This document shows, piece after piece, positions 48,133 through 58,765 of a stretch of 64,000 nt of DNA (the first letter of the stretch is position 1; each line of letters opens with the position of its first letter). The stretch spans positions 2,608,575-2,672,574 of the forward strand of contig NZ_GG697169.2 in assembly GCF_000161835.1 (NCBI RefSeq). Reading direction: 5' to 3'. This stretch comes from Thalassobium sp. R2A62 (GTDB taxonomy: Bacteria; Pseudomonadota; Alphaproteobacteria; Rhodobacterales; Rhodobacteraceae). The position numbers were made by a program, and so were the translations under genes. The notes below the pieces were generated by a model. The model ran no database searches and had not been told where the DNA came from. It saw only the letters and a list, made by a program, of their open reading frames with translations.

Positions 48133-50403
48133 ATGAGCAAACTCCCCGCGCGCGATGACATCCTTCAATGGATCGAGCAGAACCCAACCAAAACTTCGAA
48201 ACGTGATATCGCCCGTGCCTTTGGCATTAAGGGCGCCGCGCGCATTGATCTCAAACGCATCTTGCGTGAACTCGAGGCCGACGGCCTCTTGCAAAAAGAA
48301 GGCAAACGGTTCCGCGATCCCGATGCTCTGCCACCTGTATCGGTCTTGACCGTCAACGCCCCTGATAGAGATGGTGATCTGACCGCCTGTCCGATGGAAT
48401 GGAACGGCGAAGGCGACGCACCACTGATCCAACTCGTGATCAAATCGCCAGACCCCGCGCTGGGCGCTGGTGACCGCATTCTGGGCCGCCTGACCAAAAC
48501 CGACGAAGGCTATGACGCGCGCCTTATTCGCAAGATCGGCAGCAATACAAAACCTCGCATTCTCGGCATCTACCGCACAGGTTCCGAGGGTGGCCGCGTC
48601 GTGCCCATCGACAAGGGGCAAGACCGCGAATGGATGGTGCTTGCACGTGACGCATTGGATGCGCGCGACGGACAATTGGTCGAGGCAGAACAATCTGGCC
48701 CCAAGGGCCGCATGGGCCTGCCACGCGCCCGTATCGTGACCGTGTTGGGTGATCCGTCTGCTGGCAAATCCGTCTCTTTGATTGCGATCCATCAGCACGG
48801 CATCCCCGATCATTTCCCCGATGACGTTGGGGCCGAGGCGGACGCCCAAAAACCTGCGGGCCTAAAGGGCCGCGAAGATCTGCGCGATTTGCCCCTCGTC
48901 ACCATCGACCCATGGGACGCGCGCGACCATGACGACGCCTGCTATGCGCACGCGGATGACGATCCAAAAAACCCAGACGGCCATGTCATCTGGGTCTCGA
49001 TTGCCGATGTTGCGCACCACGTCACCCCGGGTTCGGAATTGGACCGCGAGGCGCGCAAGCGCGGCAACTCGACCTATTTCCCTGACCGTGTGGTTCCGAT
49101 GCTGCCAGACGTGTTGTCCGGCGATCTGTGTTCCCTGCACGAAGGTGTCGAACGCGCCTGTCTCGCTGTTCGGATGCAGGTCGACGCAGATGGTGCCAAG
49201 ATTGCGCATACGTTCCACCGCGGCCTGATGAAATCGCCCGCTGCGCTAAATTACGAAGAAGTTCAGGCTGGCATGGACGGTGACCCCAACGACCGTGTTG
49301 CGGCCATGATGTCAGATGTGATCCGCCCGCTCTATGCGGCCTATGCTGCGCTTAAACGCGCGCGCGCAGATCGCCAGCCGCTCGAACTTGATCTGCCAGA
49401 GCGCCAGATCGAACTCGACGAAGATGGCACTGTAACGGCCGTAAATTTCAAAGACCGCCTCGACGCACACAAGCTGATCGAAGAATTTATGGTTCTCGCC
49501 AATGTTGCCGCGGCCGAGACACTAAGTGCCAAACAGACACCGCTGCTATTCCGCGTTCACGAAGAGCCCGGCCCCGAAAAGCTTGACGCATTGCGCGAAA
49601 CCGCCGTTGCCAGCGGCCTGACACTTGCCAAGGGTCAGGTTCTCAAGACCGCGCATCTCAACCAATTGCTCAAAGCCGCTGCAGGCACCGAGAACGCAGA
49701 GCTGATCAACATCAGCACCCTGCGGTCCATGACCCAAGCTTACTATAATCGCGAAAACTTTGGTCACTTTGGCCTCGCGCTGCGGTCTTATGCGCATTTC
49801 ACCTCGCCCATCCGCCGCTACGCCGACTTGATTGTGCACCGCGCGCTGATCTCTGCTCATGGATGGGGTGACGATGGCCTGACGCCTCAGGACATCGAAA
49901 CGCTAGACGATACGGCCCAGCATATCTCGGACACTGAACGCCGCAGCATGACCGCAGAACGCGACACTACTGACCGTTATCTGGCGAGCTTTCTGTCAGA
50001 CCGCTTGGGCGCCGATTTCACGGGCCGTGTGTCCGGCATCGCGCGCTTTGGCATCTTTGTGAAACTCGATGGCAACGGCGCGGATGGGTTGATACCCATG
50101 CGCAATATCGGGCGTGAATATTTTCACCATGATGCCGAAACCCAAACGCTGCGGGGTGCGGATACGGGCGTCGTGATCGGGCTTGGTCAACGGGCCAAGG
50201 TGCGCCTGTCCGAAGCGGTCCCTGTCACTGGTGGCCTTATGCTAGAGCTGTTGGAACTTGAGGATCGCAAGATCCCTCAGGGGTCAGGCCATCGGGGCAA
50301 GGGGCGCGGTAAACCGTCCGGCGGCGGCCCGCGTCGCAAGGCCAGCACTGCCAAAAAGAAGGCCGCGAAAACGGCACGCAAGGTCAAACGCACCCGCCGG
50401 TGA
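48133..50403 (+). CDS. rnr: Ribonuclease R
   Basis: 756 residues. N-terminal helix-turn-helix and cold-shock-like domains, RNB catalytic core with DPWDARDHDDACYA (metal-binding aspartates), an S1 domain near 640-720 and a basic Lys/Arg/Gly-rich tail. Degrades structured RNA 3' to 5'. It begins 38 bases after dapE and may be co-transcribed. Confidence 0.95.
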   Translation: MSKLPARDDILQWIEQNPTKTSKRDIARAFGIKGAARIDLKRILRELEADGLLQKEGKRFRDPDALPPVSVLTVNAPDRDGDLTACPMEWNGEGDAPLIQLVIKSPDPALGAGDRILGRLTKTDEGYDARLIRKIGSNTKPRILGIYRTGSEGGRVVPIDKGQDREWMVLARDALDARDGQLVEAEQSGPKGRMGLPRARIVTVLGDPSAGKSVSLIAIHQHGIPDHFPDDVGAEADAQKPAGLKGREDLRDLPLVTIDPWDARDHDDACYAHADDDPKNPDGHVIWVSIADVAHHVTPGSELDREARKRGNSTYFPDRVVPMLPDVLSGDLCSLHEGVERACLAVRMQVDADGAKIAHTFHRGLMKSPAALNYEEVQAGMDGDPNDRVAAMMSDVIRPLYAAYAALKRARADRQPLELDLPERQIELDEDGTVTAVNFKDRLDAHKLIEEFMVLANVAAAETLSAKQTPLLFRVHEEPGPEKLDALRETAVASGLTLAKGQVLKTAHLNQLLKAAAGTENAELINISTLRSMTQAYYNRENFGHFGLALRSYAHFTSPIRRYADLIVHRALISAHGWGDDGLTPQDIETLDDTAQHISDTERRSMTAERDTTDRYLASFLSDRLGADFTGRVSGIARFGIFVKLDGNGADGLIPMRNIGREYFHHDAETQTLRGADTGVVIGLGQRAKVRLSEAVPVTGGLMLELLELEDRKIPQGSGHRGKGRGKPSGGGPRRKASTAKKKAAKTARKVKRTRR

Positions 50404-50496
50404 CGGCGAACTATCGCACATCTGTTCGCGTGATTGTTTCCACTAAGGGGACAATCGCCTAGGCTGATCTCAGTCCAGTAGTGAAAGTTTGTGCCC

Positions 50497-51738
50497 ATGC
50501 TCCGATTTCCTGCTCTCGTCCTTGCGTGCCTCTTGCCCATTGGTGCACAGGCCGCACCTGATACGGCGCCACGCCCTCAGGCCCGCATCACGCTGGCCCA
50601 AGCTGACGGATCCACTGCTGGTCTGGAACACTGGATCATCAATTTCCGTGCCCGCGCGATTTCCAAAGGGATCGAAGCCGCAACGCTCAACAGCGTCCTT
50701 CGAAATTTGACCTATGACAGAGACATCATTCGCCGCGACCGGAACCAATCAGAATTCACCAAAACGATTTGGGATTACCTCGACACGGCTGCGTCTGATC
50801 TGCGTGTAAAGAACGGGCAGGCGGCCTTGCGCAAACACGAGACGCTTTTGTCCGAGATCGAGACGCTCTATGGCGTCGACCGTCACATCGTTGTGGCGAT
50901 CTGGGGTCTAGAAAGCAGCTATGGCGCCTTTCGCGGCAGCCAGCCGGTGATCCAGTCCCTCGCGACGCTGGCCTATGATGGTCGGCGCGGCGACTTCTTC
51001 GAAGAACAACTGATCGCCGCTCTGCGGATCCTGCAAACTGGCGACACGACAGCCCAAAACATGACTGGCAGCTGGGCTGGCGCCATGGGCCACACCCAAT
51101 TTATCCCCACGTCCTACCTCGACTATGTGGTGGATTTTCGCGGCGATGGTGCGCGTGATATCTGGTCGGATGACCCAACTGACGCACTTGCTTCGACCGC
51201 CGCCTATCTCAAGGCATTCGGCTGGACCACGGGCCAACCGTGGGGTGTCGAGGTCACACTGCCGTCTGATTTTGACTACCTGAACGCCAACCGCGATATA
51301 GAAAAGCTGCCCTCTGTTTGGGCCGAAATGGGCGTCACAGGTACGGAGGGCCGAGCAGTTCCCGACCACGGCTCTGCTACGATCCTTTTGCCCGGAGGCG
51401 CGTCAGGGGCCGCGTTTATGATTTTTGGAAATTTCGAAACACTCGAACGCTATAACACCGCCGATGCCTACGTGATTGGTGTGGGCCATCTCGCCGACAG
51501 ATTGCGTGGCGGGCCCGTCGTTCAGTCAAACTGGCCGCGTGATGACCGTGCCTTGACGGGGGACGAGCGGCGCGAGCTTCAACGCCGATTGACCGACGCA
51601 GGTTTCGACACCCAAGGCATCGACGCACGTATCGGCCCACTGACAATCAATGCGATCCGGCAATACCAGTTGTCGATCGAGCAAACACCAGACGGCTATG
51701 CACCGCCTCGGTTGCTAGAGAGACTGCGCCAGAACTAA
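50497..51738 (+). CDS. MltB-type lytic murein transglycosylase with peptidoglycan-binding domain
   Basis: 413 residues. Signal peptide (MLRFPALVLACLLPIGAQA), SLT domain with catalytic glutamate in IWGLESSYGAF, and the family motif GAMGHTQFIPTSYL. A C-terminal peptidoglycan-binding domain (from about 345: LTGDERRELQRRLTDAGFDT) ends the protein. Cuts glycan strands in the periplasm. A GTG six bases upstream (50491) is possible, but GAAAG spacing fits the ATG. Confidence 0.93.
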   Translation: MLRFPALVLACLLPIGAQAAPDTAPRPQARITLAQADGSTAGLEHWIINFRARAISKGIEAATLNSVLRNLTYDRDIIRRDRNQSEFTKTIWDYLDTAASDLRVKNGQAALRKHETLLSEIETLYGVDRHIVVAIWGLESSYGAFRGSQPVIQSLATLAYDGRRGDFFEEQLIAALRILQTGDTTAQNMTGSWAGAMGHTQFIPTSYLDYVVDFRGDGARDIWSDDPTDALASTAAYLKAFGWTTGQPWGVEVTLPSDFDYLNANRDIEKLPSVWAEMGVTGTEGRAVPDHGSATILLPGGASGAAFMIFGNFETLERYNTADAYVIGVGHLADRLRGGPVVQSNWPRDDRALTGDERRELQRRLTDAGFDTQGIDARIGPLTINAIRQYQLSIEQTPDGYAPPRLLERLRQN

Positions 51739-51744
51739 GGGCGT

Positions 51745-52602
51745 TTAGCCGGTCGGACGCAGTTTCATCATCAGGTACTGATTGTATTTGATGAACTCGT
51801 CCCGATTGCGGGTTTGTTCGTTCAAACGCTGGTTCAAACGTGACCGTTTGCGTTCGTTCATCCCCAACCCGATCAGCTTGTGCAGCGCCCAACGGCTCTT
51901 GGGTTTGGCGATGGCCATCTCGTCATCAATCCGACCCAGCGCATAGCCCACAACGTTGAACATGCCCTGCTCGATTTCGACAGACGGCGCACAGGCGACC
52001 GTGATGTCTTCTTCGCTGACCACCTCAATCGGCATTGAGGCCAACGCCTCGCGGTACGCCCCGATCCGGTGGCCGCCACCGACCTTGGCGCGCATCTTTT
52101 CCACCGAATACTCTGGCGTGCGGAAACAGTCGCTGACAATGATCTCGCCACCCGGTGCCAGCATGCCCAAGCATTTGGGTAGGCTCTCGTCCAGCGGGAT
52201 ATATTGAAAGCTCTCTGAGAACAGACAGATATCGAATTTTTCGTCGCTCTCGAAATCTTCGAACACCATCTCGTGGACCGTCGCCTCGGGTGCATTGGCG
52301 CGGCAACGATCTGCCAACAGCGGCGATGGCACCACGATATCTACCGTGTGACCCAACGCGACCAGTTTCTTGGCGGTCTCGCCTGCGCCACCACCAATAT
52401 CCAAAATTCGGCAGGGTTTGCTCGGCAACAGCTTGAACAGCTTAACGGTATAGGCCTCTTGCGCCTCGCGCAGATTGCCCGCCGTCACTTCGAGCCCCTC
52501 CCAATATCCGTAGTGCAGGTTTTCGAGGCCAGTCAGCCACTTCATGAGCTTGAGCCCGGCGTCCAGACCAATGGCCTGTGTGTTCATCTTGCGCTTTTCC
52601 AT
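51745..52602 (-). CDS. Class I SAM-dependent methyltransferase
   Basis: 285 residues. SAM-binding motif ILDIGGGAGETAKKL near residue 66-80, then EDFESDEKFDICLFSESFQYI and LAPGGEIIVSD. The overall type resembles small-molecule/lipid methyltransferases (Methyltransf_11). The C-terminal 60 residues are basic and helical. Substrate unknown. Convergent with the transglycosylase gene. Confidence 0.82.
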   Translation of the reverse strand: MEKRKMNTQAIGLDAGLKLMKWLTGLENLHYGYWEGLEVTAGNLREAQEAYTVKLFKLLPSKPCRILDIGGGAGETAKKLVALGHTVDIVVPSPLLADRCRANAPEATVHEMVFEDFESDEKFDICLFSESFQYIPLDESLPKCLGMLAPGGEIIVSDCFRTPEYSVEKMRAKVGGGHRIGAYREALASMPIEVVSEEDITVACAPSVEIEQGMFNVVGYALGRIDDEMAIAKPKSRWALHKLIGLGMNERKRSRLNQRLNEQTRNRDEFIKYNQYLMMKLRPTG

Positions 52603-52644
52603 GCCGCACCGCTTAGCCCAAACAGGCCGGTTTGAGAAGAGACC

Positions 52645-53142
52645 TTAGAACTGGTCTTGTGGCTCGCAGTCCTGACCGCGCAAACACGATGTAACTCGTG
52701 CTGCCGTTTCGCGGTCTCTACCGTCAAAGCTCCACGTGGGGCAGGCCCCGACATCCAGCTGATATCCCGATGGGGACTGGCGCATGAACATCACAAACGG
52801 ATGCCCCGATGCGATGCCGCCGCACCACGGCCCAGCACAGCCAATGTTGATCGAAACATCGGTTGCAAAATCATTCGAGAAACCTTCCAACCCCAAAGAT
52901 TTGCCAGAAAATTGCGCTGGAATGGTCGTGCTGCGGTCGACCATTTGGTTTTCCACATCGACGCCACGTGGCATCAAACGGGTGTTAAACTGCAACTCTC
53001 CGCGTACGACAATATAGCGATCCTCGGACGCCTGTGCGGCCTTAAAGCTACGTGCGACATCGCTAGGCATGCACGACAACGCGTGCGCTGCTGGTGTCGT
53101 TGCCGCCACGACGGCCAGTGCCGCCAAAACCTGTTTCATCAT
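52645..53142 (-). CDS. Hypothetical periplasmic protein with conserved cysteines
   Basis: 165 residues with a signal peptide ([21 protein letters not shown]). The mature part begins LSCMPSD and has six cysteines (including GCAGPWCGG and [10 protein letters not shown]), likely forming disulfides. No family recognised. Its start overlaps the rppH stop by four bases (ATGA), so it is translationally coupled to rppH. Confidence 0.7.
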   Translation of the reverse strand: MMKQVLAALAVVAATTPAAHALSCMPSDVARSFKAAQASEDRYIVVRGELQFNTRLMPRGVDVENQMVDRSTTIPAQFSGKSLGLEGFSNDFATDVSINIGCAGPWCGGIASGHPFVMFMRQSPSGYQLDVGACPTWSFDGRDRETAARVTSCLRGQDCEPQDQF

Positions 53143-53627
53143 ATTCGATCTCCAAACGCTGCGAGGACCTGTTCATAGACCTCTCTCTTGAATGGGACGA
53201 TATTGGGGACCAAATCCTTGGCAGCGAGCCATTGCCACGCTGAAAATTCTGGGTGCTCGGTCTCGATTGTCACATCCGCATCGGCCCCGTGAAATCGCAT
53301 CAAATACCATTTCTGGCGCTGGCCGCGATACCGACCTTTCCACAGCTTTGGGATCAATTCATGGGGAAGATCGTAGGCAATCCATCCCTCGGTTTCGGCC
53401 TCAACAGTGACCATTGACGCGGGCAAGCCGGTTTCTTCTTCCAACTCGCGCAGGGCCGCGGCGCGTGGCTCTTCGCCTTTGTCGATCCCACCTTGTGGCA
53501 TCTGCCACGCGGTTTGATCCGACCGTTTGTCGAGCCGCTGACCGACCCAGACGCCACCCTCGGAGTTGACCAACATCACACCCACATTGTCGCGGTAAGG
53601 CAGTTTGGCAATCTCGTCAGGGGTCAT
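53139..53627 (-). CDS. rppH: RppH, RNA pyrophosphohydrolase
   Basis: 162 residues from the ATG at 53627. Nudix box [23 protein letters not shown] fits Gx5Ex7REUxEExGU. Removes pyrophosphate from 5'-triphosphate mRNA and starts decay. The N-terminal [13 protein letters not shown] is the family start; an upstream ATG at 53678 lacks similarity. Lies 71 bases after ctpA on the same strand. Confidence 0.94.
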   Translation of the reverse strand: MTPDEIAKLPYRDNVGVMLVNSEGGVWVGQRLDKRSDQTAWQMPQGGIDKGEEPRAAALRELEEETGLPASMVTVEAETEGWIAYDLPHELIPKLWKGRYRGQRQKWYLMRFHGADADVTIETEHPEFSAWQWLAAKDLVPNIVPFKREVYEQVLAAFGDRI

Positions 53628-53698
53628 GGTCGCGCTCCGGTGTCTGAAAATAGAAAAAGGGCGGCCTGCATCACGCACGCCGCCCCATTTGAATGTTT

Positions 53699-55027
53699 TT
53701 ACTGATCGCCCAGTGCGCTCAGACCTTTGAGGATGTCGATGGCATAGGCCAACTGATAGTCATCCTCGCGCAATTGAGCGGCAGCCTCGGCACGTGCGCG
53801 GTCCTCTTCCAACTGACGCAGCTCGTCTTCGGTAAAGCTGTCGTTGTTCAGGCTACCGCGCAGATCGGCCTCGGTGCGGCCGCGACGCTCTTCTTCGGCC
53901 TCGTCCTCGGCGTCCAGATCTGGACGTGGCTGTTCAACGATAATGTCAGGCGAGATGCCCAGCGCCTGAATAGATCGACCCGACGGCGTGTAATACCGTG
54001 CAGTGGTCAGGCGCATCGCACCATCGCCACGCAGCGGCATGACCGTTTGAACCGAACCCTTACCAAACGACTGGGTGCCCACGACAATTGCACGGCGGTG
54101 GTCTTGCAACGCACCAGCGACAATTTCAGAGGCCGAGGCCGAGCCACCATTGATCAGCACGACAATCGGTTTGCCGTTCGCCAAATCACCGGGGTTCGCA
54201 TTGTAGCGGTCACTGTCTGCAGCCTCGCGGCCACGGGTCGAAACGATCTCGCCACTTTCCAAGAACGCGTCGGATACTCTGATCGCTTGGGTCAGCAAAC
54301 CACCTGGGTTGTTGCGCAGATCCAGAACGATACCGTTCACGTTCTCCATGCCACCCGCAGTTTCGATCTGCTCGGCCAAACCAGAGCTGAGGTTCGGATA
54401 GGTCTGGTCGTTGAACGTCGTGACGCGCAAGACAACCGTGTCGCCCTCTGTCCGTGTCCGCACAGCGGTCAATTTGATCGTGTCGCGGATAATGCTGACA
54501 TCAAACGGCTCGTCTTCGCCTTCGCGCACAACCGTGATGATGATCTCGGATCCAACCGGACCGCGCATCAATTCGACAGCGTCATCCAGCGTCAGACCCA
54601 AGACGTTCTCGCCATCCACTGCGGTGATAAAATCACCAGCCAAAATTCCGGCCGCGTCGGCAGGTGTGCCATCAATTGGCGAAACGACTTTGACAAAGCC
54701 TTCTTCTTGGGTGACTTCGATCCCGAGACCGCCAAATTCGCCACGGGTCTGGACGCGCATATCGGCGGCATCCTCGGGCGACAGATAACTGGAATGCGGG
54801 TCCAGCGACGACAGCATCCCGTCAATCGCGGCCTCGATCAGATCGGCCTCATCCACGTCTTCGACATACTGCTGGCGGATCCGCTCAAAGATATTTCCGA
54901 ACAAATCCAACTGCTCGTAGACGTTCGAATTCGACGTTTCTTGTGCCAACAGGGGGCCGGCCACTTGGGTTGTCGCCACCAATCCGGCCAGTGCGCCACC
55001 CGCAGCGGTCATCACAAACTTCTTCAT
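53699..55027 (-). CDS. ctpA: CtpA-type S41 carboxyl-terminal processing peptidase
   Basis: 442 residues. Signal peptide, PDZ domain (about 95-175: [20 protein letters not shown]), S41 protease domain with catalytic serine in GSASASE and lysine in SFGKGSVQ. The C-terminal 60 residues are acidic and helical. Processes periplasmic proteins. Coupled to envC by ATGA overlap; the pair is common in alphaproteobacteria and links to cell-wall hydrolase control. Confidence 0.95.
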   Translation of the reverse strand: MKKFVMTAAGGALAGLVATTQVAGPLLAQETSNSNVYEQLDLFGNIFERIRQQYVEDVDEADLIEAAIDGMLSSLDPHSSYLSPEDAADMRVQTRGEFGGLGIEVTQEEGFVKVVSPIDGTPADAAGILAGDFITAVDGENVLGLTLDDAVELMRGPVGSEIIITVVREGEDEPFDVSIIRDTIKLTAVRTRTEGDTVVLRVTTFNDQTYPNLSSGLAEQIETAGGMENVNGIVLDLRNNPGGLLTQAIRVSDAFLESGEIVSTRGREAADSDRYNANPGDLANGKPIVVLINGGSASASEIVAGALQDHRRAIVVGTQSFGKGSVQTVMPLRGDGAMRLTTARYYTPSGRSIQALGISPDIIVEQPRPDLDAEDEAEEERRGRTEADLRGSLNNDSFTEDELRQLEEDRARAEAAAQLREDDYQLAYAIDILKGLSALGDQ

Positions 55028-56148
55028 CTCTGCACTTCCTCATCCAGCGCGAACCATGCCGCGGGGTCTATCGGACCTTGTCCGTTTCTCAACTCTATAT
55101 AAAGCGTTTCTGACGCAGAGGTGCCAGCGCCATGCGCCGGATTGGTAAAATTCGTGTCAACTTGGCCGTCTTCGCCGCCCATCAGGCCCACGGGCGCCCC
55201 TGCTGGCAACACTTCGCCTATATCGGGATAGACCTCGGCCAAACCCGATAGGATCAAAAGATGATCGGGCAACGGCTCGAGAATCACCACATTGCCCAAA
55301 TCCAGCAATGGACCCACATGGCGCACAGTTGCGGCCATTGGCGATGTGACCAGCGCGCGGGGGCGTGTTGCCATGATCGTGCCTGGGCGGATGATACCAG
55401 CCGCATCCGCCTCGCCAGCATAGCGTAGGACCAATCCCGCCACTGGGCTGGGCAATTGGCCGAACGCCAAGCTGTCGGTCGGCGCCGTATCGCCCAATGG
55501 CTGCGCCACGAGCGCGCTGGCAAAGGCATCTAACGTTTCGCTGCTGGCAATCAACAACGCGGTCTGTTCTGAGTCTTCGATAAATTTGCGGGGCAGGTCG
55601 GTGCGGTCGGACATCGCTGTCCGCAACGTCACCCGCGCTTGTTGTGCTCCAGTCAAACCGTCAACCAAAGTCGCCGCTGCGTTAGCCTGAATATCACGTA
55701 AGATCATGACCTCTTCCAGCTCCAATCGCAGCGCCTCGGCCCGTGCCTGCAACCCCTGCGTCACCTCGGACAACATCATGCCGGACCTCGCGGTCCCCGT
55801 GGGCCCTGTCGGATGCAACAACAACAACGGCGTGGGCGCACGGCTAAGCGTGGATAATACACCCAGCAACTGTGCGACATCCTCGCGGCGTGTCTCTAAG
55901 TCAGCGCTGATCGCCTGTTCCTGAATGGCCGCCTGACGCATCCCTGTGCGCAACGCGGCCAATCCGTCTTCGTAGGCATGCACGGTTTTGGTCAACGCCG
56001 CGACGCGGTCTTGGGCATCCTTGGCATCCGCCAACAAAAACCCAGCGGCGTTCAATTGCTCGACAGCGTCCATTGCGGCGGCCGCAGGATTCTGCGCCTG
56101 AACTGCACCTGTCAGTGCCAGCCATATGATCGCCGCGCGCCACATCAA
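55024..56148 (-). CDS. EnvC-like murein hydrolase activator (degenerate M23 domain)
   Basis: 374 residues. Signal peptide, long coiled coil (about 25-190) and a C-terminal LytM/M23 fold (from about 255). The zinc-binding His/Asp set of active M23 peptidases is not seen, so it likely activates amidases rather than cutting peptidoglycan. Overlaps gpmI upstream and ctpA downstream by four bases each. Confidence 0.88.
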   Translation of the reverse strand: MMWRAAIIWLALTGAVQAQNPAAAAMDAVEQLNAAGFLLADAKDAQDRVAALTKTVHAYEDGLAALRTGMRQAAIQEQAISADLETRREDVAQLLGVLSTLSRAPTPLLLLHPTGPTGTARSGMMLSEVTQGLQARAEALRLELEEVMILRDIQANAAATLVDGLTGAQQARVTLRTAMSDRTDLPRKFIEDSEQTALLIASSETLDAFASALVAQPLGDTAPTDSLAFGQLPSPVAGLVLRYAGEADAAGIIRPGTIMATRPRALVTSPMAATVRHVGPLLDLGNVVILEPLPDHLLILSGLAEVYPDIGEVLPAGAPVGLMGGEDGQVDTNFTNPAHGAGTSASETLYIELRNGQGPIDPAAWFALDEEVQR

Positions 56149-57662
56149 TCGATCAGGCTCTTGCCCGTCATTTCCGCGGGCTGTGCGACGTTCATCAACT
56201 GCAACAGCGTTGGCGCCAAATCGGCCAAACGTCCGTCATGCAAGGTCGCACCATTGGGGCCATTGTACAGCGCGACAGGCACAAGGTTGGTCGTGTGCGC
56301 CGTGTGTGGCCCACCCGTGTCGGGGTCGATCATCACCTCGCAATTTCCGTGATCCGCAGTAACGATCATTGCACCACCGACGGCATCCAGTGCCTCGACA
56401 ACACGCGCCAATCCACGATCAACGGCCTCACAGGCTGCAGTCGCTGCATCCAGATCGCCGGTGTGCCCCACCATGTCTGGGTTGGCAAAATTGGTGACGA
56501 TCAGATCATAGCCATCGGCAATCGCGGCGACGAATGCATCTGACACTTCGGCCGACGACATCTCGGGCTGCAGATCATATGTCGCAACCTTGGGCGACTT
56601 GGGCATCAACCGATCTTCGCCTTCCTCGGCGACCTCTTTGCCGCCGTTCAGGAAGAACGTGACATGCGGGTATTTTTCGGTTTCGGCCAAACGGTATTGG
56701 CGCAGGCCCTGCTTTGCAACCCATTCGCCCAGCGTATTGACGATAACCTCTTTGGGAAACGCCACGCCCAGATAGGCATCTGCATCCTTTGAATAGCTGA
56801 CCATCCCGAGCGCGGCACCCAATGTAGGCCGCCCTGTGATGTCAAAATCACCAAAGGTCGGATCGGCAATCGCCGCCATAATCTCGCGGGCACGGTCGGC
56901 GCGGAAATTCAGGCAGAACACACCATCGCCTTCGGCAATGCCCTCGTATCCGTCAATCACAGTTGCGGGGATAAATTCGTCCGTCACATCCGCCGCATAG
57001 GCGTTCGCCACAACATCCACAGCCGATGGCGTAGATGGGCCGCGACCCATGACCATCGCGTCATAGGCGGTCTGAACCCGTTCCCAACGGGTGTCCCGGT
57101 CCAGCGCATAATACCGCCCCGTCACCGACCCGATCCGCGCACCGTCCGGCATCGCTGCGACGAGTTCGGCCATGAACGCATCTGCAGACGATGGCGCCAC
57201 ATCGCGCCCATCTGTGATGGCGTGCAGCACGACCGGAACCCCAGCAGCGACCACCGCATCGACCGCTGCAATGACGTGGGCGATATGCCCATGTACGCCG
57301 CCGTCAGACACAACGCCCATCAAATGGGCGGTACCGCCCTTGGTCTTCATCGTGTTGATGAATTCGGCAATCGCGGGTTTGTCACCCAGCACATCATTTT
57401 CGATCGCCAGATCAATTTGGCCCAGCGTCATAGCCACAACACGACCTGCACCAATGTTCGTATGTCCAACCTCAGAATTGCCCATCTGACCCGTCGGCAA
57501 TCCGACATCCGGCCCATGTGTGATCAGCTTGGCAATTGGTCCCGCCGCCATGATCGCATCAAACGTCGGCGTCTTGGCCAACACAGGCGCGTTGCCAACA
57601 TCCGTCTTGCTGATCCCCCAACCATCTAGAATGCACAGAACAACGGGCTTTGGGGTGATCAT
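56145..57662 (-). CDS. gpmI: GpmI, 2,3-bisphosphoglycerate-independent phosphoglycerate mutase
   Basis: 505 residues, alkaline phosphatase superfamily. Catalytic serine 63 lies in GQMGNSEVGHTNIG; metal ligands in ILDGWG at the N-terminus and in ADHGNCE and TGGPHTAHT at the C-terminus. Interconverts 3- and 2-phosphoglycerate. First of the coupled gpmI-envC-ctpA run, 66 bases after rlmH. Confidence 0.96.
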   Translation of the reverse strand: MITPKPVVLCILDGWGISKTDVGNAPVLAKTPTFDAIMAAGPIAKLITHGPDVGLPTGQMGNSEVGHTNIGAGRVVAMTLGQIDLAIENDVLGDKPAIAEFINTMKTKGGTAHLMGVVSDGGVHGHIAHVIAAVDAVVAAGVPVVLHAITDGRDVAPSSADAFMAELVAAMPDGARIGSVTGRYYALDRDTRWERVQTAYDAMVMGRGPSTPSAVDVVANAYAADVTDEFIPATVIDGYEGIAEGDGVFCLNFRADRAREIMAAIADPTFGDFDITGRPTLGAALGMVSYSKDADAYLGVAFPKEVIVNTLGEWVAKQGLRQYRLAETEKYPHVTFFLNGGKEVAEEGEDRLMPKSPKVATYDLQPEMSSAEVSDAFVAAIADGYDLIVTNFANPDMVGHTGDLDAATAACEAVDRGLARVVEALDAVGGAMIVTADHGNCEVMIDPDTGGPHTAHTTNLVPVALYNGPNGATLHDGRLADLAPTLLQLMNVAQPAEMTGKSLID

Positions 57663-57728
57663 AGAACAGGTTCCTCTTTGTTTGGGGCCTTTTACGCCAC
57701 ATCGCGACGCGGCAAAACCGCCAATCCG

Positions 57729-58199
57729 TCAAGCGCGATGATACGGCGATCCCGACAGGATCGACGCTGCGCGATACATCTGCTCTGACAGCATCACGCG
57801 TGCCAGCATATGCGGCCATACCATCTTGCCAAAGCTTAGTTTGAAATCTGCCCGCGCGCGCAGGCTAGGGTCAATTCCGTCCGCCCCACCAATGACAAAG
57901 GCGAGGTCCGAACAACCGTCGTCCCGCCAGTCACCGATCCGGCGTGCAAAGTCGGGCGAAGTCATCACTGTTCCGCGTTCGTCCATGCAGCAGATGACAC
58001 AGTTCTTGGGTAAAATGCGCTCTAACAGTTGGGCTTCGGCGCTCATGCCGCCACCCTTCTTGTCTTCGACCTCGTGCACAGACAACGGTCCGAGCCCCAA
58101 GGCCCGGCCCGTCCGATCAAATCGTGTTGAATAGTCGTCTATCAAATCGCGCTCGGGGCCAGCCCGCAGACGGCCCACCGCGCAGATATGAACACGCAT
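57729..58199 (-). CDS. rlmH: RlmH, 23S rRNA pseudouridine-1915 N3-methyltransferase
   Basis: 156 residues, SPOUT fold. FVIGGADGIDPSL and the C-terminal signature HMLARVMLSEQMYRAASILSG with PYHRA. Overlaps the rsfS stop by one base (TGATG). The rsfS-rlmH pair is conserved across bacteria. Confidence 0.96.
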   Translation of the reverse strand: MRVHICAVGRLRAGPERDLIDDYSTRFDRTGRALGLGPLSVHEVEDKKGGGMSAEAQLLERILPKNCVICCMDERGTVMTSPDFARRIGDWRDDGCSDLAFVIGGADGIDPSLRARADFKLSFGKMVWPHMLARVMLSEQMYRAASILSGSPYHRA

Positions 58200-58561
58200 C
58201 AGTCAGCCGATGCGGCATCCGCAGGGGCCTGCCACATTTTCTCCAGCTGGTAGAACTCGCGCACTTCGGGGCGGAATACGTGAACGATCACATCGCCTGT
58301 GTCGATCAGCACCCAGTCACCACCGCTTTTGCCTTCGATCTTGGAAAAGATCCCAAACTCGGATTTGACCTTGTCGGTCAGCTTTTCAGCGATCGCTGAC
58401 ACCTGACGTGTCGAACGGCCCGAGCAGATGATCATGTAGTCACCCATTTCGGATTTACCGCGCAGATCGATCTGCACGATGTCTTCGGCTTTGTCGGCTT
58501 CAAGTGAGGTTAGGATTTCAGCAAGAAGCGTTTCGCTTGTTGCGGCCCGTGTGCCAGTCAT
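58199..58561 (-). CDS. rsfS: RsfS, ribosomal silencing factor
   Basis: 120 residues from the ATG at 58561. Family motifs KAEDIVQIDLRGKS, MIICSGRSTRQVSAIAEKL and DWVLIDTGDVIVHVF. Binds L14 and blocks subunit joining under starvation. The strongest ribosome site, AAGGAGG (58624-58618), sits farther upstream. It is ideally spaced (8 bases) for an in-frame CTG at 58609, giving 136 residues; the true start is open. Confidence 0.9.
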   Translation of the reverse strand: MTGTRAATSETLLAEILTSLEADKAEDIVQIDLRGKSEMGDYMIICSGRSTRQVSAIAEKLTDKVKSEFGIFSKIEGKSGGDWVLIDTGDVIVHVFRPEVREFYQLEKMWQAPADAASAD

Positions 58562-58765
58562 CAGTGCGGCACTCTCAGCAGCTTGAACTGCATCTTTGGT
58601 AAGAGACAGGACATTGTCCTCCTTAAAATACGTCACCAAGACCCTGACGCTGGGCATAGATCAAACTAACACTGGCTTTGGGACGTTTCAACCATGTGGC
58701 ACAGTGGGACGCTGCGTTGCGGCATAGACGCAACGCACTCTCGCAAATTACTCCGATTTCTCAGG

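Noticed and set aside
53693-55102. 469-codon open frame on the plus strand opposite ctpA
   Set aside because: Mirror of a clear S41 protease gene with PDZ and catalytic motifs; the opposite frame resembles no protein and is open because of codon bias.
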